A stretch of 64,000 nt of DNA from Streptomyces sp. NBC_01294 (GTDB lineage: Bacteria; Actinomycetota; Actinomycetes; Streptomycetales; Streptomycetaceae): assembly GCF_035917235.1 (NCBI RefSeq), contig NZ_CP108423.1:62001-126000 (forward strand). Direction: 5' to 3'. Below are positions 32,457-42,999 of the stretch, piece by piece. How positions within the stretch are numbered: position 1 is the first letter of the stretch; every line of letters starts with the position of its first letter. The translations under genes were made by a program, and so were the position numbers. A model generated the notes under the pieces. It had not been told where the DNA came from, searched no databases, and saw only the letters and a list, made by a program, of their open reading frames with translations.

Positions 32457-34046
32457 TCAGTCGGCCTGCCCGGTCGTCGGCGTGGCCCGGGCGATGAGCA
32501 GGGCCACGTCGTCGTGGTCTCCCGGGTGCCGCATGGTGTGCAGGAGCAGGTCGCAGGTCTCGTCCAGCGAGGCGGCTCGGGTCGTCCAGGACGTCGAGGA
32601 GGACTTCGAGACGCGTGTCGATCGGCTCATCGCGGGTCTCGACCAGGCCGTCGGTGTAGAGGACGAGTTGGTCGCCCACCTCAAGGGCGAGGCCGACGGT
32701 GTGGAAGGCGACACCGCAGCCGCCCAGCGGCGCGCCGGTGGGCAGGTCGAGCAGCTCGCGTTTCCCGTCCTGGTGGAGGAGGACGGGCGGCAGGTGCCCG
32801 GCGAGGGCGAGGTGGCACCGGGCCGTGTGGGGGTCGTAGACGGCATAGACGCAGGTCGCGATCGTGTCGAGACCCTCGGTGACGTGATCGAGGTGGTGCA
32901 GGACCTGGGCGGGGTCGAGATCGAGATCGGCCAGCGTCCGGGTGGCGGTGCGCAGCTGGCCCATGGTGGCCGCGGCTGCGACTCCGCTGCCCATGACGTC
33001 GCCGACGACGAGTGCGGTCTTGTCGCCGCTCAGGGGGATCACGTCGAACCAGTCGCCGCCGATCTCCATCGTGGCCTGGGCGGGGCGGTAGCGGGTGGCG
33101 ACCTCCAGGCCCGGCCGCCGCGGTGGCGTGTGGGGCAGCAGGCTGCGCTGGAGGGTGAGGGCGGTGTGGCGTTGTTCCTCGACGGCCCGGTGCCGTTCGG
33201 TGACGTCCACGCTGGAGGTGGCCACGCCCAGCACGGTCCCGTTGGGGGCTTCGAGCCGGTAGAAACGAGATCGACCATGCATGATCGTGATCCGGGTCGG
33301 CCGGCGTACGGCCAACGGTGTACTGGTCCACGATGGGGATGCCGGTGGCCAGGACCTCGCGCATCGACGCTTCGAAGGACGCGCCCACGGCCGGCAGCAC
33401 CTCGTGGACGTGCCGGCCGATGTGCTCGGCGGCCGGCACGCCGTTGAGGCGTTCCTCCGCCGGATTGACCGAGACGTACCTCAGGTCGGTGTCCAGCACG
33501 CCCAGTCCGACCGGCGACTGGGCCACCAGCCGGGCGGACAGTGCCAGGTCCCGTTCCACCTGCCGTACGGTCGCCTGGTCCGCGGCAAGGCCCAGGGCGT
33601 AGTACTCCTGCTGGGAGTCGAGCAGCCGCATGTTGCGGAACTCGACCATGCGCGTGCTTCCGTCCTTGTGCCGGACGGGGAAGACTCCGACCCAGCTGCC
33701 CCCTCCCTCCATGACCTGGGAGAACATGCCCAGCACGTCCGGCAGGTCGTCTTCATGGACCAGCAGGTGGCCCGCGAACGCTCCGAGTGCCTCTTCGGCG
33801 GTGTAGCCGAACAGGTCCTCGGCCTGCGGGCTCCACAGATCGATCTTGCCCTCGGCATCGAGGAGAATGGCGGCCACGCTCAGCACATCGAGCAGGCCGC
33901 CCGGCCCGGACGTGGCAGCCCCCGGGGTGGACGTGGCAGCCCCCGGGGTGGACGTAGCGGCCCCCGGGGTGGACGTAGCGGCCCCCGCGGACGTGGCGGC
34001 CCCCGCCCCCTCGGGACCGTCCCGCGAGGGCTCGATTGCACCCATC
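32457..34046 (-). CDS. PAS-PAS-SpoIIE (PP2C) protein phosphatase
   Basis: A cytoplasmic serine phosphatase of the SpoIIE type that usually acts on anti-sigma-factor antagonists. After a repeat-rich start come two PAS modules: LDVLSVAAILLDAEGKIDLW, GYTAEEALG, DGSTRMVEFRNMRLL; then GVLDTDLRYVSVNPAEERLN and GRHVHEVLP. The phosphatase part has SLLPHTPPRRPGLEVATRYR, GGDWFDVIPLSGDKTALVVG (metal-binding GDWFD/GD), and DQLVLYTDGLVETRDEPID, ending DDVALLIAR. Indels near 33280 and 32580. The start at 34046 follows AAGGAGAG. No anti-sigma factor gene is adjacent. Confidence 0.85.
33909..34007. repeat. Coding 21-bp tandem repeat in the phosphatase N-terminus
   Basis: Three full copies of a 21-bp unit (GACGTGGCAGCCCCCGGGGTG and variants) and two shortened 18-bp copies. 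In the protein this gives repeated AATSTPG units, a Ser/Thr/Pro-rich linker before the first PAS module. Confidence 0.85.
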
Positions 34047-34323
34047 TCCGGGCTCTCCTTCCGGCCGCCGAAGGCTGCGGCCCTATGCCGGGCGGTGATC
34101 ACGTACCGGCGTCTGCGCTCCCGGCCATCTCATCGTCCCCCGCCACCGGCCGCACGCGCACGCCACGCTGTCTGCGGAGCGGCGCCTGCCGGACGGAGCC
34201 GCGACGGGGCTCGGAGCCGCCGTTGCGGCAGTGAGTGACCGAAGCCATGCGCAATGTCACTGCCCGTGTCAACGTGTGACTGGTCGAACTTCCGAGACCT
34301 CCCTATCGCGAGGAGCCACCGTC

Positions 34324-34548
34324 ATGGGCGGTACGCAGGACAAACGGCAGCCAGGCCCGTCGGGACAGTCGGGACAGTCGGGCAAGGGACCCGACGAGAT
34401 CGGGACGGGCCCCAAGCACCCCACCGGCAAGAACCCGACGCGCCCCCAGCAGCCGGAGAAGGTCTCCCGCCATCCGGACGACGAGGCCAGGCGTCGCCGT
34501 GAAGAGGACCGGCTGCGCGAAGGCGACGTCGAGGGCGACGAGGTGTAG
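34324..34548 (+). CDS. Small hydrophilic protein
   Basis: 74 residues, almost without hydrophobic amino acids: GPSGQSGQSGKGPDEIGTGP, then NPTRPQQPEKVSRHPDDEA and a basic-acidic tail (RRRREEDRLREGDVEGDEV). Probably disordered, like small stress-related hydrophilins. Start ATG behind GAGGAG. Divergent from the SpoIIE phosphatase gene, 277 bp apart. No known function. Confidence 0.65.
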   Translation: MGGTQDKRQPGPSGQSGQSGKGPDEIGTGPKHPTGKNPTRPQQPEKVSRHPDDEARRRREEDRLREGDVEGDEV

Positions 34549-34679
34549 CGATCGGCGAACCCGGGGGCCGATCGGGCGGTGGCCACCCCGATCGGCCCTG
34601 ACCGAGCCCGCTTCCGGTGTCGCCCGCAGGCGCGACGAACAGCGATTCGCCGTTGCGGAGCGGACCGGGCATCGCCACG

Positions 34680-35093
34680 TCACATGCCCTCGGGCGGAAC
34701 GGGTGTGGCCTGGTGGTAGTACATCTGCCACGTGGCGCCCGCGCTCCCCTTGCGCCAGAGCGAACTGCGTCGTGCCCGGTCTCCGCCGATCGTGGTCTCG
34801 TAGGTGAGGTGCACCAGCCCGGGCGCCAGCACGACGCCGGTCATCTCCGAGGGTTCGTAGCGCGGGCCGTCGTCCGCCGCACCGTCCATCTCGGGCAGCG
34901 CGGCGAGGATTTCCTCGTACGTCCACCGCCGCCCCGAGGCACCGACTTCCACGAAGTGCGGGTCAAGGAGTTCCCGGGCCGACGTCCGCGACGAGCGCAC
35001 GCCGGGGTCCATCAGACGCAACTCACCTGCGATCGCTTCGTCGACCTCATCGGCCGCATCAACCTCGTCGGCCTCGTCGTTCCCTCTGCTCAT
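34680..35093 (-). CDS. DUF4440/NTF2-like protein
   Basis: 137 residues, intact. Reads IAGELRLMDPGVRSSRTSAR, ELLDPHFVEVGASGRRWTYE, EILAALPE and ends LVHLTYETTIGG, SSLWRKGSAGATWQMYYHQA. This matches the nuclear-transport-factor-2-like fold of the DUF4440 type, often small-molecule binding or enzyme-like domains. The acidic start (NDEADEVDAADEVDEAIAG) is unusual and may be extra. Single gene. Confidence 0.75.
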   Translation of the reverse strand: MSRGNDEADEVDAADEVDEAIAGELRLMDPGVRSSRTSARELLDPHFVEVGASGRRWTYEEILAALPEMDGAADDGPRYEPSEMTGVVLAPGLVHLTYETTIGGDRARRSSLWRKGSAGATWQMYYHQATPVPPEGM

Positions 35094-35237
35094 GCATGCA
35101 TCTTCGTCCAGGGGCTCGAGAGCACCGCAACCGAGTTACTGCCGCATCCCGGCACAGGTCCTACGACCAACGGAGTACGGGGATACCCGACGCGCAGCCG
35201 AGGCTCGGGTTCCCTGCCATTGGCTAGCGTCGCAGCC

Positions 35238-36082
35238 ATGCGGAAAGCCGATGTGCAGAGCTACCTGCAACGCCTGGGGATCCCGGATCCGGTCCCGCCC
35301 TCGGTGGCGGGCCTCCATGCGCTCCATGCGGCGCACGTGGAACGAGTGCCTTTCGAGACGTTGGAGATCCATCTGGGACGGCCGACAACCACCGATCCGC
35401 GGGAATCCGTCGCCCGGATCCTGCGCGGGCGCGGCGGGTACTGCTTCCACCTCAACGGCGCCTTCGCCACCCTGCTGCACGCACTCGGTTACACGGTCAC
35501 CTGGCATCGCGGCGGATCCACGGCGCGCCGGAGAGCCCTGCGCCGGGAGTGACCGGCGACCATCTCACGCTCGTCGTGGCGTGCGAAGGCCGGTCGTGGT
35601 TCGTCGACGTCGGGCTCGGTGATGCGCTGCACGAACCGCTTCCCCTGCGCGCGGCGACGTACCGGCGAGGGCCTTTCACCTACCGGCTGAGCCGCTCGGG
35701 CGTCGAGCCGGGCGGCTGGCGGTTCGACCACGACCCGCGCGGCACGTTCGTCGGCATGGACTTCTCCTTGGCCCCCGCAGGTCCGGACGACTTCACCGAA
35801 TGGCACCGGAAACTGTCCACGTCACCGGAGTCGGGCTTCGTACGCATCTTCTCCGCGATCCGCAGGGATCCCCACGGCGTGGACGCACTCGAGGGCTGCG
35901 TCCTCGGCCGGACGGACGCGACGGGCCGCAGCCAACGGGAACTGGACACCGCCGGCGACTGGTTCGGAGCACTCACCGACCTGTTCGGCCTCACCCTCGA
36001 CGACACCTCAGCCGCCGAGCGCAGCGTCCTGTGGACCCACGTGCATTCCCGGCATTTGGCGTGGAAGGCCCGCCGCTGCTGA
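35238..36082 (+). CDS. nat: Arylamine N-acetyltransferase
   Basis: Transfers acetyl from acetyl-CoA to arylamines or hydrazines. The Cys-His-Asp triad is complete: Cys in GRGGYCFHLNGAF (about residue 70), His in GDHLTLVVACEG (about 110), Asp in WFVDVGLGDALHEPL (about 125). Early motif HVERVPFETLEIHLGRP is typical. An indel near 35515 interrupts between HALGYTVTWH and VHGAPESPAPGVTG. The 281-residue length is normal for the family. ATG at 35238 with no strong binding site. Unpaired with other xenobiotic genes here. Confidence 0.9.
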
Positions 36083-36173
36083 CCCTGGCCTTGCGCCGTC
36101 TGAGTACGGAGCGCACCCGGAGGTGAGTAGCCGAGCGGCTTCGCCGGCTCTGCAGACCGTGTTGGATCGGGGC

Positions 36174-36518
36174 ATGAACGAAACCTCCCCCTCTGTGACT
36201 CCCCCGGCCCAGGCGCAGGCCGCGGGAAGGGACCGCTCCCGCTTCCTGGCCGTCCTGTCCGCCGTGCTCTTCGTCCCGGCCGCCTTGGCGGCGGGCGTGC
36301 TGACCCTGTCGTCCGAGCGGGCAGCGCGCTGCGTCACGTACGGGGAGCAGTGCGCCCAGGGGCTGCCCGGTTGGCTGTTCGGCTGGAGCGCGGGCATCGC
36401 CGTCGTGGCGTTCGTCGTCGCCTTGGCCGCGCCCGCGCTGCGTGTACGGCAGGCCGCACTGGCGGCCCAGCTCCTCGCGGAGTGCACGGCGCTCATGGTG
36501 ATCCTCAGCTACGCGTGA
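36174..36518 (+). CDS. Small membrane protein
   Basis: 114 residues, intact. Three membrane segments: FLAVLSAVLFVPAALAAGVL, LFGWSAGIAVVAFVVALAA, and LLAECTALMVILSYA at the very end. A short loop with two Cys (CVTYGEQC) lies between the first two. Start chosen at MNETSPSVTPP. No family recognised. It follows the acetyltransferase by 90 bp and could be co-transcribed with it. Confidence 0.65.
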   Translation: MNETSPSVTPPAQAQAAGRDRSRFLAVLSAVLFVPAALAAGVLTLSSERAARCVTYGEQCAQGLPGWLFGWSAGIAVVAFVVALAAPALRVRQAALAAQLLAECTALMVILSYA

Positions 36519-36717
36519 GCGGCCTGCCGCAGGTCAAGCCCGGCCCCGGCGATCCGGGAACGTACCACCCGGGTCCTGGCCGGACGCTTCCCTGGGTGGG
36601 ACGAGGGGTCACCTCCTGGGGTAGCGGGGAAATCAGCTCCCGGTGGGACGACACGCTCGGCGGTCGGCGGCTACGTTGTCGGCGGCCGTTCCGCAACTCA
36701 TGACGGAGGATCGCCGG

Positions 36718-38346
36718 ATGCAGACCCGCTTGGCTGATGACCCCCGCAAACGACTGGTGTGGGGGTTAACCCTCGTCCTGATCGCGGTCACCGTGCTCCT
36801 CGGGGCCGCGCCCGGGGTTGCCACGGCGACGCCCGTCGCCGTCGCCGCCCCACCCGTTCCCGTCCTGTCCTGGGGCCCCTGCGGCACGAACGCCGACGCC
36901 CCCGGGGACGGCTTCGAGTGCGCGACCGCCCGAGTACCGCTGGACTACCGCCAACCCACCGGGCGGACGATCCCCCTCGCGGTCACCCGGCGGCTCGCCG
37001 CCGACCCGGCCCACCGCACCGGCGTCCTGCTGCTGCACCCCGGCGGACCCGGCAACTCCGGCGTGGACTTCGCCCGCAACAGCTACGCCGCGCTCCCCGC
37101 CTCCCTCCGTGACGCCTTCGATGTCGTCGGGTACGACATGCGCGGCGTGGCGCGGAGCGGACAGGTGGAGTGCTGGGACGACAAGGAGTACTCCGCCGCC
37201 GTCGACGCCGCACGCGGCGTGCCCGGCCCGGGCGCCCTGCACGGCGCCATCCGGCAGGGCGCCGACTTCGCCACCGCCTGCCGGCAACGGTCCGGGGACC
37301 TCGTGCCGTTCGTCGGCACCGGCTCCGAACGCCAAGGACATCGACCTGCTGCGCCAGGCCCTCGGCGAGGAGACGCTGTCCTTCTACGGCCGTTCCTTCG
37401 GCAGCCACGTCGGCACCGTCTACGCCGCGCAGTTCCCGCGGCGGGTGCGTGCCATGGTCCTGGACGGGGCCTATGATCCGCGGCGCTACGCGGACGTGCC
37501 GTACGCCTACGACGGCCCGCAGTTCGTCGCCCTGGACGCGGCGGTCGGCCGGTTCCTGGACTGGTGCGCGCAGAACGCCACCACCTGCGGATTCGGTGAA
37601 GGCCGGCCGCGGCAGGCCTTCGAACAGCTCAAGCGGGCGCTGGACGCCGAACCGGTCATCACCGCGAGCGGACGCCCGGCCACCGGCTACACCCTCGCCT
37701 ACCGCCTGATGTTCAACATCAACGCGGGCAAGGAGATCTGGCCCTATCTGGGCGAAGCCCTGCGGGCGGCCCAGAACCGCCAGGGTTCGTTCCTGTTGTC
37801 ACCGCCCTCACCCGCGTCCTTCGACTTCCTCAACGTCAACATGGCCGTCGAGTGCGCCGACCGCGCCTACCCGGCCGGCCGCCTGCTCCTGGGCACGCTG
37901 GTCAGCGCCCACGTCGCCGCGGCGCCGCTGCTGGGACCGGCCATCGGCCTCGGCCCGCCCACCTACGACCACAACCACGCGCCCACCTGCGCCCAGTGGA
38001 CTGCCGAGCGGCCGAGCCGGTACGAGGGCTCCTACCGGGCGGCGGGTTCCGCCCCGATCCTGATCCTCGGCACGACCGGGGACCCGGACACCCCGTACCA
38101 GGACGCCGTGGCCCTCGCCGGGACGCTGGACAACGGGCGGCTGCTGACCTTCGACGCCGAAGGACACACCGCCTACAACCGGAGCGCGTGCGTCAGCGCC
38201 CTGGCCACGGCCTACCCTCGCCACCCTGGCGCTGCCCGCACGAGGGCACCGTCTGTGCGGACGAAGGCACCCCCAGGCGCGCTCGACCGCCGCACCGCCG
38301 GCATCGAGGTCGACGAGACGCGCGACGCGATCCCCGCCTCCCCTGA
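36718..38346 (+). CDS. Secreted S33-type peptidase (tripeptidyl aminopeptidase-like)
   Basis: An exported alpha/beta hydrolase of the SlpD/SlpE type, which trims tripeptides from exported proteins. Signal or anchor segment LTLVLIAVTVLLGAAPGVA near residue 20. Catalytic parts: GRSFGSHVG (Ser), TTGDPDTPYQDA (Asp), AEGHTAYN (His). HPGGPGNSGVDF is the oxyanion loop. The C-terminal TAP-like region (CAQWTAERP) is present. Indels near 37325 and 38215; the last 40 residues are uncertain since the restored frame runs on as EGTVCADEGTPR to 38346. ATG behind GGAGGA. Confidence 0.85.
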
Positions 38347-38444
38347 CACCGGACACCTCGCCCTGAGCACCGCGCCGGCCTCGGGGTGGAATGAAAACGA
38401 GTGGTGGGAAGGGCAACGGATCGACTTAAGATGCCGGGGTGGGC

Positions 38445-38519
38445 GGAGCCGTAGCGCAGAGGTCGACGCGCGCGGACTCCAAATCCGCGAGGACGCCGGT
38501 TCAAATCCGGTCGGCTCCG
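38445..38519 (+). tRNA. tRNA-Trp (anticodon CCA)
   Basis: A full cloverleaf can be drawn. Acceptor GGAGCCG pairs with CGGCTCC (7 bp). D stem GCGC/GCGC. Anticodon stem GCGGA/TCCGC with loop CTCCAAA, anticodon CCA. T stem GCCGG/CCGGT (one G-T) with loop TTCAAAT. Discriminator G, CCA not encoded. Base 26 is absent between D and anticodon stems, and the variable loop has six bases, so it is slightly unusual. The canonical actinobacterial tRNA-Trp, as I remember it, begins AGGGGCGTAG, so this could be a second, divergent copy. Confidence 0.85.
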
Positions 38520-38526
38520 TCCGCAA

Positions 38527-38543
38527 CCGCCCGCTCCGGGCGG
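38527..38543 (+). terminator. Hairpin after the tRNA
   Basis: CCGCCCG and CGGGCGG form a perfect 7-bp stem with a 3-base loop, starting 8 bp past the tRNA. No T-tract. Confidence 0.6.
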
Positions 38544-38594
38544 CGACAGCCCCACCGCTCTCGCTGCTCCCGGGGTGATGGATATTCTCCCGGT

Positions 38595-39176
38595 ATGAAG
38601 ATCATCATCGGCGTCGCGATCGGGGCACTCTTCGGGGTGGCGACCTCGCTCGTCAACACGCTCTCCTCTCCGTACTTGCCGCTCGGAGCGTCCATCACGG
38701 GCACCGTCTTGGCCGGCGCCGCCAAGGTGCTCAGCCTGTTGATGGACTCCGGCTGGGCGTGGGCCGCGCTCGCGGTGGCGACGGGCTGGCTGGCCAGGAC
38801 ATGGGCAAGGGGCGCGCTGACCGGCGCCCTGGCGCTGATAGCGGCCACGGCGGCGTACTACGTGATGGACTCCTCGATCCGAGGCGAACCGCTGGCCTGG
38901 TACGAGTCGGAACTGACCTTGTGGTGGGCGGCGAGCGTGCTGTTCGGCACGGCCCTGGGCGCGGTGGGCGCAGCCATCAGGCGCCCGGGGACAGCCGGTC
39001 TGCTCGCCGCGCTGACGGTGCCGGTGGGCGCTGCCGCGCAGATGCTCTTGATGCCGCCCCGGCCCCACATGACCCTGACCCCGGGCATCATCCTGGCCGA
39101 GGTCATCGTCTGGACGGGCGCCGCGCTCGGTGCCGGCTGGGCGGTCTACCGATTCCGGGCCGAGCGGCGCGCGTAA
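38595..39176 (+). CDS. Integral membrane protein (DUF6518-like)
   Basis: 193 residues, intact, with about six membrane segments: IIIGVAIGALFGVATSLVN, ASITGTVLAGAAKVLSLLMD, WAALAVATGWLARTW, ALIAATAAYYVMD, LWWAASVLFGTALGAVGAA, and a C-terminal one (GIILAEVIVWTGAALGAGWA). LWWAASVLFG with a following GAVGA helix resembles DUF6518 proteins, but I am not certain. Function unknown. Follows the tRNA terminator by 50 bp. Confidence 0.7.
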   Translation: MKIIIGVAIGALFGVATSLVNTLSSPYLPLGASITGTVLAGAAKVLSLLMDSGWAWAALAVATGWLARTWARGALTGALALIAATAAYYVMDSSIRGEPLAWYESELTLWWAASVLFGTALGAVGAAIRRPGTAGLLAALTVPVGAAAQMLLMPPRPHMTLTPGIILAEVIVWTGAALGAGWAVYRFRAERRA

Positions 39177-39216
39177 TTCCCAGGCGGTCGTGGCGACGGT
39201 CTCGTACGGTGCCGGG

Positions 39217-40056
39217 ATGTTGACTGTACGCGTCATGACGGAAGCCGATGTCCCGGCTGTATCAGCGGTACGCGTGACCGGCTGGCAGGCCGCGTATGCC
39301 GGGATCGTGCCCCAGACCTTCCTCGATGCCATGACGGTCGAGGCAGATGCTCAGCAGCCGCCGGCAGCACTTCGCGAGGTCGAAGGAGGGCACGACCACG
39401 ACCAACCTGGTAGCGGTCGACGCCCATGGGCACGTCGCGGAGTTGGGCCTGCCTCGGGCCCGCGCACGACACCGGAACGAGTACGACCACGGGTGAGCTC
39501 TACGCCCTGTACGTTCAGCCCTCACTCATCGGGTCCGGAATCGGCCGCACGCTCCTCGAAGCCGTGCACGCCCGCGCTCATGCCCATGGCCTCGACCTGC
39601 TGCTCTTGTGGGTCCTCACCGCCAACGTGACGGCATCGCTCTCGAGCGCGCCGGCTATGTCGCCGACGGCGCTGTCCAGGCCGGCGACTACGACGGAGTG
39701 CCCGTATCGAAGTCCGTTACCGGCGCACGCTGTGCAGGCCCACGGCCGCATCCGACGGCGCAGCGTCTTTCACCTTCGTGCGCCACGTCGACGGGCTCCG
39801 CCACCACTTCGAACGCGACGGGGAGCGCCATGGCCGCCCCGCCTACCGCCGAGCGGACGGAAACGTCTGGTGTGTCTGGTCGCCGGCCGACGGCTGGCAC
39901 TGCGAGATCGCCGGCGGCCTCGTCACGGCCCATCCCCTCACCAGCCACGCCGACGAACCCGCACCCCCGGCCACCGTCTGGCGCAGCTTCAAGGGCGACC
40001 GGTCCTACCTCTACGACCTCCAGACCCCCGACCCCGACCCCGACCCCGAAGCATGA
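39217..40056 (+). CDS. GNAT acetyltransferase with extra C-terminal domain
   Basis: N-terminal half: MLTVRVMTEADVPAVSAVRV, GWQAAYAGIVPQTFLD; after an indel near 39358 the acetyl-CoA motif LYALYVQPSLIGSGIGRTLL, then LDLLLLWVLTAN and, after another indel near 39632, LERAGYVADGAVQ, IEVRYRRTLC. The frame goes on without a stop into about 100 residues of a domain I do not recognise (FTFVRHVDGLRHHFERDGER, NVWCVWSPADGWHCEIAGGL, WRSFKGDRSYLYDL), ending in DPDPDPDPEA. The join could be a fusion, or a missed stop at a third indel near 39705. Converges with the next transporter, 16 bp apart. Confidence 0.65.
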
Positions 40057-40072
40057 TGCGCCGGACGGTCCG

Positions 40073-41497
40073 TCAGGGCCGGGGGCCCGGCTTCCGCCCG
40101 GCGTCATCGCCCGTACGCATCGACAGCGGCGGGATCCTGCCGAGCACCACGAGCCGGTGGCGTACGGCCATGACGACCACCGCCGTCGCGAGGATGACCA
40201 CCCCGCCCAGGCGCAGGATCGCATCGTAGGCCTCCTCCGGCGGCCGCTCCGGCGTCATCGCCGAGATCGCCGCCGCCGTCCCGGCCAGGGCGATCGCGCC
40301 CAGCGTGACCAGGAACGTCAGCAGCACGCCCGACGCCTCCCCCGCCCTGGCCGGTGCGACGACCTGCTGGGTCGCCACGCTGGAGAAGGTCCAGCCCAGC
40401 CCCAGGCCCAGGCCGCACCACGCGAACACCGGCACGTACAGCCACCAGGCGCTGACCTGGGTCAGCGCGTACATCCCCGTGCCCGCGACGGCCCCGGCGA
40501 GGGCCATCACCGCGGTCGGCCGCAGGTGCCGGGCCAGCCGCGCCCCCAGCGGCCCGCTGACCGCGACCAGCAGGGCCGGGGCCAGGAACACCGTGCCCGC
40601 CAGGAGCGGTGAGAGGCCGCGTACGCCCTGGAGGTAGAGGGTGGCGAGGAAGACGGTGACGCCGTAGCCCATGTTCGAGAGCGAGCCCATCCCGGTCACC
40701 AGGACGTACGGGACGTTGCGGAACAGCCGCAGGTCGACCAGCGGGTGCCGGGCCATCCGCTCCGCACCAGGAACAGCCCGCCGGCCCACCGCCACCGCGA
40801 AGAAGGCGATACGGGCGCTCGTCCAGCCAGGCGTCCCGCGCTCCACGGCCAGGGTGAGGGCGGCCAGCGAGCACACGATCAGGAAGCACCCCGCGAGGTC
40901 GAGCTCGCGCGGCGCCGACGTATCGCGCGAGTCCGGTACGTACACCAGGGCGGCGAGCAGCGAGACCAGGCTCAGCGGCACCATCAGCCAGAAGATCCAG
41001 CGCCAGCCGGGCCCCTCGGTGAACCCTCCGCCCACGAAGGGCCCGAGCGCGGTCCCGATGTTGGCGACGCCGAACACGGCGCCCAGAGCCCTGGCACGGG
41101 TCTCCTCGGGAAAGGTATTGGTGATCACGGCCACGGACACCGGGAAGACGAACGCCGCGCCCACCCCTTGTGCGATCCGGGCCACGACCAGCAGACCGAG
41201 GCCGGGAGCCAGCGCGCAGCACACCTATCCGGCCGCGAACAGGGCGGTCCCGGCCAGCAGGGTGCCCCGCCGTCCGAAGACGTCCCCCACCCGGCCGCCG
41301 ACGATGAAGAAGCAGCCGATGGCGAGCATGTACGCGGACAGGGTCCACTGCGCGGCCGAGACCGTGACGCCGAGCTCCGCCGCGATACCGGGAAGGGCGA
41401 GGTTGAGGGCGAAGAAGTCGAGCTGGATGCAGAACAGGGCGACGGCGACCGCGACGAAGGCCCCCGTCCTCCGCGCGGCCGCCGAGACCCGGCGCAC
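40073..41497 (-). CDS. MFS exporter, DHA2 type, with in-frame TAG
   Basis: A 14-helix drug exporter. Helix 1: FCIQLDFFALNLALPGIAAE; loop 2-3 GGRVGDVFGRRGTL; motif C region LGAVFGVANIGTALGPFVGG. The C-terminus is intact to a stop at 40073. At 41225-41227 a TAG interrupts the frame between LLAGTALFAAG and VCCALAPGLG; the frame itself is unbroken, so this is a nonsense change or a base-call error. A minor disturbance near 40770-40790 (VGRRAVPGAERM) suggests a compensated indel pair. GTG start. Substrate unknown. Confidence 0.8.
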
Positions 41498-41623
41498 TGA
41501 GGGGCGTTCCTCTCAGCCGACGCCGCCGGGACACCCCCGATGGCCGCATGCATGCCCTCGTCCCATTGTGGAGCGGCGGCCGGCCGCAGCCCGGTGGCGA
41601 GGCCGTGGACGCATGCGTACGGC

Positions 41624-42816
41624 TCAGCCCGAGGGGGCGGCGTGGGGCAGTACTCGGCCTCCATGATGCTGGTCGGGGCTCCGCGCTCCAGTCCCCGTTG
41701 CGGTTGTAGGCGAGCTGGTGGCGGCCGTCCTCGGTGGTGACGGCCAGGGAGGTCGACCCCACCATGCCTCCGCCGTGGCCCCAGAGCGTTGTGCCGCAGC
41801 TCGTCCGGAGCTGTGTGAGGCCGAGTCCGTAGGACATGTCGGAGCGCTCGGGGTGCGGGACGGTCGTTTTCATGGCCTTGAGCTGTTTCGGAGAGAGCAG
41901 TTCGCCGCGCATTGAGGCGCTGTAGAACCGGTTCAGGTCGCCGGTGGTGGAGATGATGTCGCCGTCCGCCCGAGCCACTGCGAGCCGTTCATCTCGGTGA
42001 CGTCGTCGATCCGGTCGGGTGTCTCCTCGAACAGCTTGGAGTAGCTGCGGCTGCTGGGCCGGGGCATGTGGATGCTGTTGCCGGGGTTGGAGGTGGACCT
42101 CAGGCCCAGCGGCTTGATGATGCGGTCGCGGACCTCGGCCTCGTACGTCCGCCCGCCCGCCTTCTCGACGATCAGCCCGGCCAGGATGTAGTTGGTGTTG
42201 GAGTACGAGAACCGGGCACCGGGCTCGAACAACGGCGCGTGGGAGAGAGCCACCTTCACGTGTTTCCTGGGCGGCAGGGTGTCGTAGCGGTGCTTGAGGT
42301 AGCCCTCACCCAGCATGTAGCGTGTCGAGGTACTCCTCGTCGGCCAGGTAGTCGAAGAGACCGGTGGTGTGGTTGAGGAGCTGACGTACGGTGATCCTGC
42401 GGCCGTCGTTGCCGTTGCCCCGTACCAGGCCGGGGAGATGGCGCTCCACGGTGTCGTCGAGGCTGAGCTTCTTCTCCGACTCCATCTGGAGCAGGACGGT
42501 CGCCACGAACGTCTTGGTGATGCTGCCGACGCGGAACCGGTCGTTCGTGCCGCGCGGCGCGCCGGTCGTCAGGTTGCCGACACCCGACGTCGCCTTCCAG
42601 ACGCCGTTGGCGTCGCGCACCTGGGCCGTGATGCCGGGGATGCCGGCTTTCACCTCCGCGTCCATCGCGCGCCGGGTCGCCTCGTGCCCTGCCGTCGAGG
42701 GGGGCGTCGAGGGCGGTGTCCCGTGGAGGCCTGGGCGGGTACCGCGAAGGCGGTCGCCGCCATCGCGGCCGCCGCGGAGCCACCGCGCCGACCCGTGCGG
42801 TCTTCCGCAGCGCCAT
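41624..42816 (-). CDS. Secreted serine hydrolase (class C beta-lactamase / DD-peptidase fold)
   Basis: An exported penicillin-recognising enzyme. Start MALRKTARVGAVAP behind AAGGAG, then a hydrophobic signal (AAAMAATAFAVPAQA) after an indel near 42775. Catalytic motifs: SxxK in VGSITKTF, YxN in FSYSNTNY, and HxG in LWGHGGGMVG. GITAQVRDANGVWKATSGVG opens the mature domain. Further indels near 42315, 41970 and 41690; the C-terminus EAEYCPTPP probably ends at a TGA at 41624. About 395 residues, normal for a D-alanyl-D-alanine carboxypeptidase or esterase of this family. Confidence 0.85.
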
Positions 42817-42999
42817 CCTGTCCAGCTCCTTGCGGTTCTTGGTGCTCCTGGCCGGCGGCGGGCGTACTCGTGCGGCTCCCGTGGAGCCGAGTAGGGCCGC
42901 TTTCCGCACGACGAGACCGTTCAAATGATCAGCGGAGGGTTGAGCGAACCCGGGGATTGGCCGATTCACCGGCCCTGTCCCCGCCTGACCGCGCCGGGC

